From Rhizomys pruinosus (Eukaryota > Chordata > Mammalia > Rodentia > Spalacidae), in the NCBI GenBank assembly GCA_009823505.1, contig VZQC01007129.1, forward strand, positions 436,460-500,459: a stretch of DNA of 64,000 nucleotides, written 5' to 3'. The stretch's first letter is position 1. Every line of letters starts with the position of its first letter. The translations under genes were made by a program, and so were the position numbers. Below, in pieces: positions 56,390 through 64,000 of this stretch. The notes below the pieces were generated by a model. That model saw only the letters and a list, made by a program, of their open reading frames with translations. It was not told where the DNA came from and ran no database searches.

Positions 56390-57190
56390 TGTTACTTTGG
56401 GTCTGCTCATTTTTTTTTTTCTTTTGGTTAGCTGTACTAAACCTCTGTCTATATTGTTTATACTTTCCCAGAACAAGCTTTTGTTATTGGTTCTTTGTAT
56501 TGTTTTGATTCTGTTTCATTTCTTTATTGATTTTTATTATGTCCTGCCTATTGGATTTGGGTTAGACTTGTTTTGTTTTTCTGAATTCCTTAGTTACATA
56601 ATTAAGTCATTATTTTACTCTTTCCTATTTTTTGATTAAGACTTTTAGCACTATAGATGTCCCACCTGAGTGCTTTTAATGTGTCCCACAGATTTATGTT
56701 GTGCTGCACTTTTATTTTCTTTTAATTCTGAGAAGTTTTAAATTTCTTTCTTGATTTCTTGTGGACCCATTCATCCTTCAGTAGTATATTGTTATTCTCC
56801 ATGAGTTCATGTAATTACTAGAGATCCTTTTGCTATTCCTATTAAATGGTATTGCCTTGTGATCAGATAGGGTATACAAAGACACATCCAATTTTCTGTA
56901 TTTGTTGTGATTTGTTTTCTGTCCCAATATGTGGTCTATTTTAGAGAAACTTCCATGGAGTACTATGTAGAATCATAGACTTTGCTGGTTGCATAAAGTA
57001 TTCTGTAGATATCCCAGGGTTCATCTGGGTAATTCTTGTTGTAAGACATTTCTATAATGGTAGTGGTTCTCAGCAGGAACAATTTTATCTTGGCTTTTCA
57101 TGTTGTTTGTGTTTTTGTGATGTTACTTGGTCATATGGAAATTTTTTGTTGGTTGTATGCCTGATATGATATTTTAGCCTACCTCTGTTG
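56390..57190 (-). repeat. Old L1 ORF2 fragment (endonuclease and linker)
   Basis: Complement of L1 5' ORF2 sequence parallel to 3285-3960 of the first L1: acctctgtctatattgttta, tgtcccacagatttatgttg, cttgtggacccattcatcc, caatatgtggtctattttag, agaaacttccatggagtact. It is diverged and broken by stops. With 54965-55242 it forms one old L1 split by later insertions. Confidence 0.75.
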
Positions 57191-57249
57191 AATCAAAGTT
57201 TGGGTCTGTTTTTGTTGTGTTCCAAACTTGATTGATTTAAGATCAAGTA

Positions 57250-57725
57250 GGAAGAAATAGTTGGTCAATCCTCCAGATACCCAGTGCTGAATTTTGATTG
57301 GAAGGATCAGGAGCCTACCTGGGCTGCTGCATAGCCTGCAGTGTCTGAGCATTGTCTACAAGTGTGGGGACTGTGGCAGAAGCATTTCTGGGAAACTCAC
57401 TAGGCTGGGCTCCTCTATGAGCTGTCCAACATAGGCCTGCATGTGTGACAAAGGAGGATGAAGTTTTGGATAACTCATCAGGCTGAGCTGTGAAGTGTGG
57501 AAACACCTATGTTACAGTAAGGTGAAGATCCAGGGAACACATCACAATTGGCTGGTGGGAAATTTGGTTGGCCAAATGAAGGCTGGTAATATGGAGATGG
57601 TGGTGAGGTGGGCAAGATTCTGTGTAACTCACGAGGCTTGTATTGATCATGAGCTATACAATGTGAATTAGATATGAGAGTGGGAGGCTTATGTTTTGCA
57701 ACGTTACAAATCTTAGATTGATAAA
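57250..57725 (-). repeat. Possible old L1 5' UTR with degenerate repeats
   Basis: Related segments recur: gggaaactcactaggctggg (57390), ggataactcatcaggctgag (57469) and gtgtaactcacgaggcttg (57622). Placed upstream of an L1 ORF2 piece on the same strand, it may be an L1 5' UTR. Open frames 57506-57315 and 57729-57478 result from the repeats. Confidence 0.4.
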
Positions 57726-57879
57726 ACAAAAAGACGTGGAATCCTATTTATGCATTCATTTATTATTTGAAAATTTCATACATATTTACAATATATTTTC
57801 ATCTTTTTGACCATCACTGCCTAACTCCTCTTCCTCTTATTTTCTTCCCAACTTCATTGACTATTACAAAATGCATCTT

Positions 57880-58135
57880 TAGGACATGACAGTGACATTG
57901 CATTCATGAAATTACAGCACCTGCGGATACCTTCACAAGACCAGCACAGAGTCAAATTAAGCCAGTAAGCACTCCAGCATAGAGAGGAGAGGGGATCACA
58001 CAGCTCCACTCCTAGCTGAGGAACTAGTGGCAGCTGATGGATTCTGGGCTAAGGAGAGTTGCTTTCTTCAAAGATGCGGCACTGGTAAGCTTCTCATGTT
58101 TCAGTGGAAGGCTATACTTGTTTACATTTTCTAAC
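57880..58135 (+). repeat. L1 3' UTR remnant
   Basis: cattcatgaaattacagcac, cttcacaagaccagcacagag and ggcagctgatggattctggg are like other rodent L1 3' UTRs; diverged, no tail. Confidence 0.55.
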
Positions 58136-58504
58136 ATCAGTCAGACTCAGTGGATCATAAAAAAAAATATTTAAATTCATTTAAAAAATAATTATTTTTT
58201 GATACATGAGTACTGGAGCAGAACTGCATAGTAAATATCTTCTTGGCTCATAAAAATTTCGAAGAAGTTAACCTTTCCACTTTTTGAGCTAAAAATAAAA
58301 CATTACATTCTAACCTTTGTTTTACATGGTTTCTCACATAGTATTTACATACCTTTCATATGTCCTACTGTATATGTTGAAAAGTTGGACCTCATGCCCA
58401 ATTTGGTAACTCAGACCATGGGCTATAAATTAATTTTAAATGTCGATGAATTCCTGCCATGATTTCTATTGAAGTTTAATTTTTTTAGTGATATCTGCTT
58501 TCAA

Positions 58505-58733
58505 CTTTAAAAAAAAATTATTAATTTTATTGTATGTGTATGAGAATATTACTTGCATGTAGGAAGGTGCATCCATGTCATGCAATGCCCATGGAGGTGA
58601 GAACAGGACATCAGAAACCCTGTAACTTTAGTCACAGATGATTGGTAGCTGCCATGTTGGTCCTAGGAATTAAGCCTATGTCCTCTGCAAGAGCAGCCAG
58701 TACTCTTAATTGTAAAGCCATCTCTCCAGCCCC
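58505..58733 (-). repeat. B2 SINE, diverged
   Basis: Complement of a B2: gtatgtgtatgagaatatta, catgtcatgcaatgcccatgg, cctctgcaagagcagccag, agccatctctccagcccc at the head. Frame 58642-58998 starts inside it and has no support. Confidence 0.85.
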
Positions 58734-61299
58734 TGATGTTTGCTTTTGTATTTCCAGTCTTTATAAGATAGCTTTAATTAAGAATTCAGTGGTTAAAGGC
58801 TCTTCCATCCTCCTACTAATAGTAAAATATCCAGCTCAGCACTATATTTTATTTTTTCATATTAATAACTATTTTAATCATTTTAGTTTTAAATGTATCT
58901 TGAATTTTCTTATTAATATTGAAATGGAAGTAGAAAAAATATCAGTACTGAGTCCAGGCTCTCTGAATCATTGGCCTATTGGTGTTTTTTATCTTTGATA
59001 TTCTTTTATCATAATGAGAAAGGATTACAAAAAAAATCAAAACAGGGTTCAGGGGAATGTCCCACACTGTTGGTATAATCTCCCTTCTTCAGTTTTGCAC
59101 ACAACTAGGGAAATGTCTGATCTTTCTTATTCAATAAAAAGGGACAGTGTTTTCCTACCTCAGAATCCCTCCTGAATCCTCAAAACCATCACCAACTATA
59201 AAACTCCAGAGCATTCACACTTTTCTAACTCATCTACCAAATGACCACCATATGAACTTCCCACAATGGTGCTGGATATGTAAGGGTAAATTTAAGGGAA
59301 AACTGCCCCCTGTGCATGTCCCTTGGGTTTAAGTCAATTATGCATATGTCCAGGCCATAGGTGTATAACTTATTCCATGATAATTATCAGGGAAGAAAGA
59401 ATTAGTCAGATAATCCCCATTGGATATAATCTCTCCTCATCTTAAGACCCATAGACTTTACACTTAAATAACTGGAGCGAGGTCCTCACTTATAATACTT
59501 CCTGCCTTCCTGTGTTTACACTTCACTTCCTTGGCAACTTTCCTTCTTCTTCTAAATAAAATGTTTTCTTGCTTGTCTCCTGAGTCTGTCTTATTTTACT
59601 GAGGAGGTGAAGAACCTAGACAGAATGTGGTCTGACAAATCCAATTAATCTCTCTTAGAACAATTTTCCTTTAATCCTCAGTCTTTGTCAATGTGGTCTC
59701 TCATTTTCTGTAAGGCTATGCTCCTTTTAAAAACCCAGTAAATGGACCATTAACTAGGGCCTCCCTTTAACAAAGCACTCCTTTGAGAGTTTTATAGGTA
59801 TGAAATACATGTAGATATTTGTAAGGGTTTTAATTTCTTTTTGATCGGGTGCTGTGTAAATCTTGTATTTATAAATGTAATGAAGGTATTGACAGAAAAA
59901 AATATATACATCTTTTATAAAAGATTGTGTACTGACTGAATACATTTAAAAGAAAATATATTTTGAAGCTTGTTCTGCCATGAACAGAGATAACATATCT
60001 TTTTACTATGCCGTTGGTTTTTAGGTTAAGCTTCTTAATGCATAATAAATTTGCAATGGAAAAAAAAAAAACCCAGTAAGCAAACACACTCTCAAGTTAA
60101 CATCTTCTTATGCATAATTTTGATAACTAGCAATTGGTAAATCACATGTTTTTGTTGTCCTCTATCTTCTGCAAGTCCTGTGCATGATATCCAAACTGGA
60201 GCATCACATAGCCCTTGGCTTCATTAAACCTTAGACAGGCTCTCTCTGACCTCCCTTTGACCACAGTACTTGAGGAAACTTACAACTCTACACCACTGCA
60301 CCCTCTTGCTCTTTATCTCTTTCCTTGCTACCTTATTGACAACAGTAAATGCCTATGACTCTGCTATGAAAGCAATAAAGATCTTGGATATAAATTATTT
60401 GTTTCTTAGAAGCCTAGTTGTATCATGATGTTTAGGGATAATTTTGAATTTGAATCAAGAATTTCAACATTTTCCCAGATTGAGAGCTTTTTCTGCTTTA
60501 TCCTCATATTTGTTGAGAAACTTCAGGGAAGAGGTGGTATTAAAGAATTTGAGCTATTTCTCCCTGCTCACTTGTGGCATGAAGAGGAGTCTCTTACCCT
60601 ACTGATGCTACTTTTACCATCTGGGGGCCTTGATTTGGTTCATTTTCTCAACAAATTAAAGAATTAAAAGTCAGGAAGAATCCCAGATACTGCAGGCAAC
60701 AATATGAAAAATGAAGAAGAAATGGATTTACTCAGAGAGGAGCATTCTCCATCAGAATGTCTGTTGTTATCCTTGGCCTTTTCCTGTCTGCCTGCCTGTC
60801 AGAAACTTCCTAACTCCTGGTTCCCCATATGGGACACATTGAGGTGAAAAATGTTTTTGAAGGCAGTGATGGTCTGGCTCTTTCTTCTTTTGCCATGTTT
60901 CTTGAGCCTGAGGGGTGTTGGCAGAACGGCTCTACAATCAGATTTGGGTATCTATGTTCAGCATTTGCCATACAAGCTTAACCTTTCCAAATAGATCTCA
61001 GAGTCAAAATTTTATTTTTGGTGGCATAAAGAAACAAAGACAGCAGCAGTGCCACTTTAGATTGAAGGTTAAGCTCTGTGTTTTTTCACATACAAAACAT
61101 ATCCTTTATTCACATCTTCATTTTTGTGATAATTCTTTAGTTCACTACAGTAGGACAAACACATAAAGAAATGTTGTCTCTTCAGACTTGAAATGAATCT
61201 GTATTTTCTGAGTAAGGAAACTTGTGGGAGCTTCTCTTTCTATGACCAGGTACCACACAGTCCTGCTAAGGGAAGGGGAGCATCCTGGCTGCAAAAGTT
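58734..61299. other. Intergenic, no feature recognised
   Basis: About 2.6 kb of AT-rich sequence with a short A run at 60060-60072. Open frames such as 60425-60667 and 60915-61166 have no recognisable domains. Confidence 0.45.
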
Positions 61300-61580
61300 A
61301 CAGATCAGGGAATTCTGTGTAATGATGGAAATGGAAAATTCAATTTATTGCCTGCTGCAATTCACTTTTATGAGCAAAATGATGTCAGCTTCCAGAGCCA
61401 ATCACAGACCGTCAGTTTTGGGCCACTGTTTACTGCTGCTCCTCCTAGTATCGTGTGCCTGGGCCACAGTGCTTGCTCCCTCTTGGGGTGAGGTCAGAGG
61501 AATGCCTGAGGAATGCTAGCTGAGAACAAGCCTCTAATTCAAACTGGATCCTCCCACAGAAACTGAACTACATTACAGGC
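61300..61580 (+). repeat. Relative of the LTR-like repeat at 55243
   Basis: aattctgtgtaatgatgg, aatgatgtcagcttccagagccaatcac and gcttgctccctcttggggtg align in order with 55340-55530. The CRE is changed to tgatgtca (61380-61387); the CCAAT box is kept (61398-61402). Frame 61193-61519 runs through it and is not supported as a gene. Confidence 0.5.
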
Positions 61581-62515
61581 AGATTGTTTTAGATCTTCAG
61601 TTATGTATACTGTGATATACATGTTACTTTTTACTCAGTGTATCAGTGTTAAATTCATTAATTTTTAAATCCAGATCCTAGGATTTAAATATCCCCATCA
61701 TTAATATCTTTTTTTCTTTTTAGCAAGAGAAAAATTAAAAGATGGGAAATAATGCAACATAGCAATCTTAAGATCTTCCAGAATATATTCTTTCAAACTC
61801 CCATAATACCATGCTACTTGTTCCTCACCCACTCTTACCTTCTTGTTTCTTCCTCGAGATGTTTAGCTTTCTTAGCATGAAATGGTCCCTAATGATAACT
61901 ACACACGGGTGTCCTATGTATGTATCAGTCCACATGTAAAATTAAGCTTGGCCCAAGGGGACTTAGGTCCTGCCTTGAATGCACAGGAATTTTTCATTCA
62001 AGTCATTTGAAATTACAATTAATGTGATTTTCACTTTTGCTTCTGTTTGACAATGACCTCCTTTTGCTAAACTGACATAGCTCTGTCTTGCCTCAAGCAT
62101 CCATAGAGTGACAGCTGTAGGAGGCGGGGTGGGGGGGGAGATGGAGAGAGGTTGATGCATTTATATTTATATTTTCCATTAGGCACTTCCTCTGTCCTTA
62201 AATAGATCTTGCCTTCCTGGTGTTTGCATTGGCTCTTAAAGTTCAACCTCCTGGGGCTGGCATTCATGATCTCCCTAAGTTCTATTTTCCTAAGGCAATG
62301 GGCAGAGACATCAATGAGATATTAGCATCTGAATAGGTCAGGAGTCCTGATATGTAGCTTGCTAAGGGTTTGTGATATTTATTCATTTAATTATAAATCA
62401 AAAGTGTCTGGATGCTGACTACTAGCACTCCAGCTTCACATGTCATATATTATCTACAGTTTCTACCTTGAAATAAAATTAAGTAGCCACCATATGTCCT
62501 ATTCAAGCAACAAAG

Positions 62516-62549
62516 GTGTGTGTGTGTGTGTGTGTATGTGTGTGTGTGT
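62516..62549 (+). repeat. (GT)n microsatellite
   Basis: About 17 GT units with one change. Confidence 0.95.
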
Positions 62550-62798
62550 AATGAAGAAATACCTTTTCACCATGCAAGTAAAATCCATGGTTTTATGGAG
62601 TAGTTATCTACTATATAACCTTAGCTTTCCTCCCACATATATATGTCAAAAGCCTGATATGCCTGAATCTAGGGCCTGTCATCCTGTCTATATGTCTTTT
62701 ATCAGACTATCTGCTCTTTCACAAGTTGTCACATTGTTTTAGATGGCTGTCACTGAAGACCCTAGATAATGAATCTAAACATAAAGGAGATAGAAGAG

Positions 62799-63171
62799 AG
62801 ATCTGTAAGGTTATGGCGCGCTCCCCCCGGAATGAAAAGCGACGAGGTCTGAGTTCTTCGGAGCAAAGTTTAATTCAGAGTAGCCAGGGCTAGGCTTAGG
62901 GGAGAGAAGGAGCCAAGCCAAGCCCAGAATGGCCTCTGGCTTGGGAATTTAAGGGAGAAGGTGGGGATGGGATTCAGGGGGAGTGGGGGTGGGTCGGAGT
63001 CTGGAATCTGGCTTCTGAAGGGTGAGGGGCGAGGTGGAAGATTCCTGAGTAATCAGGGGTGGCCTGCTTTAGCATAACCAAAGGCCATGCCTGTAGAGCA
63101 GGCTTTGGACCTCTGGTCTTAGGTGTCTCTGCATTCCAATGGGCTTCTGGAGCTCACACCCTGACAAGATC
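62799..63171 (-). repeat. Solo LTR with 5-bp target site duplication
   Basis: The LTR (62804-63166, 363 bp) reads on minus from tgtcagggtgtgagctcc to gcgcgccataaccttaca. agatc is present directly on both sides (62799-62803 and 63167-63171). On the LTR strand a TATA-like ccttaaattccc is near 62945, an ATTAAA polyadenylation signal (complement at 62869-62874) follows, and the U5 end is GC- and CpG-rich. It is probably left by recombination between two LTRs of a provirus. The class is not certain; a 5-bp duplication occurs in class I and ERVL elements. Confidence 0.82.
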
Positions 63172-64000
63172 CATTTCCATCTAACTATTGCTACATTGTT
63201 ATCTTGACTCACAATGGCTATACAGGCAATTTTCAAATATCTGGTGGTATATAAAACTTATAATGCAGTGTTCATAAGATATGTGAATTATAAAGAAAGG
63301 GGTGATAAACTAAGAAAAACTCAAATGCTATGTCCTAAATGATGTATTTGGTGTTTTGTTGAATATTTACTTCTTATAGAACAGGGAGGTTCACCTCAAA
63401 GTAAATTGCGATACTTGTGCATTAGTCAGGATTGGTACTTCTAGAACATGTGAGATTCTTCCCTATCAGTACTTGTATAACAACTGGGTATTTTCATTTG
63501 TAAAGATGGGAATAATGTTATATCTAGTTTATATTTGTTTTAAGGGGATTGACCCTTGAAGCCTCAATTTTTGACATACAAATTGACACTTCTGCTTATA
63601 TCAAAACAGATCGCAAGGAAAACAGAGCTTCCAGCACAGAAATACAATTGGGAGGCATGGCCAAGGCAGAATTAAAGAAGTATGCAAACAGAGAGGGTGA
63701 ACAGCCATGGCTGTGTACTACAGTGCATCATAAGGATTAAGTGAGCCAAGATTTTTCACAGTGCTAGGATAAAACTTGGGGCACAGTACACACCATCAAA
63801 ATACATGTTGAGGAAGTACTAAAAACATACTATACTTTTATGCAATGAGACTCTGAAAAGTGACACAAGAATCAAAGTTTCTCAGAGAAAATGGCGTTTG
63901 GGTGCCCTAGAAGGTATGATGAGAACTGAATTTGGAAGCCAAGTCCTATACAGAATCTTTCTCTTCCTATCTAGAATTTCTGAGCTATTTTACTGTTTTT
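63172..64000. other. Intergenic, no feature recognised
   Basis: No repeat family, exon or RNA gene assigned. Confidence 0.45.

Noticed and set aside
61193..61519. 108-codon plus frame with a leucine-rich stretch
   Set aside because: It runs through the diverged LTR-like repeat that recurs at 55243; the hydrophobic part comes from repeat sequence.

Overview
The window is nuclear DNA of a rodent, most likely a cricetid (hamster, vole or deer-mouse group). The evidence is the repeat content: many tRNA-derived B2 SINEs and 7SL-derived B1 SINEs, B4/RSINE-like SINEs, MaLR (ORR1-type) LTRs, rodent L1 with a G-rich 3' UTR, and a rodent endogenous retrovirus. The B2 copies share a non-mouse variant, which is why I lean to Cricetidae; that is an inference. 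I found no host protein-coding exon, tRNA, rRNA or other cellular gene. Every long open frame belongs to L1 or to the retrovirus.

Layout. 1-6984: an almost full-length minus-strand L1 (about 237-5933), abutting a second L1 piece with an internal inversion, then a B2. 6985-11921: old repeats, two further L1 remnants (a 3' UTR on plus; ORF1 plus a repeat-rich 5' UTR on minus). 11922-40733: a region dominated by near-identical copies of itself. Block A (11922-20225) recurs as A' (20960-29272) right after a single N at 20959. Block B (about 29255-31466) recurs as B' (38507-40732), and block C (31467-33695) as C' (36224-38457), with unique block D (33696-36223) between. The copies differ mainly by scattered one- to few-base indels, and the joins fall at single Ns or poly(A) runs. 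I read this as faulty gap filling or contig joining with raw long-read sequence, not biological duplication.

40734-44607: the 3' half of an endogenous retrovirus on plus. It starts at the second N inside RNase H and continues with an intact integrase, a splice acceptor, a damaged gamma-type env, an RNA element that looks like a constitutive transport element (CTE), a polypurine tract and a 3' LTR. A beta-like pol with a gamma-like env and a CTE is the plan of the type D retroviruses. Its 5' half is probably missing because of the assembly join.

44608-64000: intergenic DNA with a MaLR remnant cut by the retrovirus, a B2-B1 composite, well-preserved B1 copies, MaLR LTRs, an old L1 split by LTR-like inserts, and a solo LTR with a 5-bp target duplication.

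The most interesting items are the CTE-like element at 43985-44145, the mosaic type D-like retrovirus, and the evidence that much of 20960-40733 is an assembly artefact.
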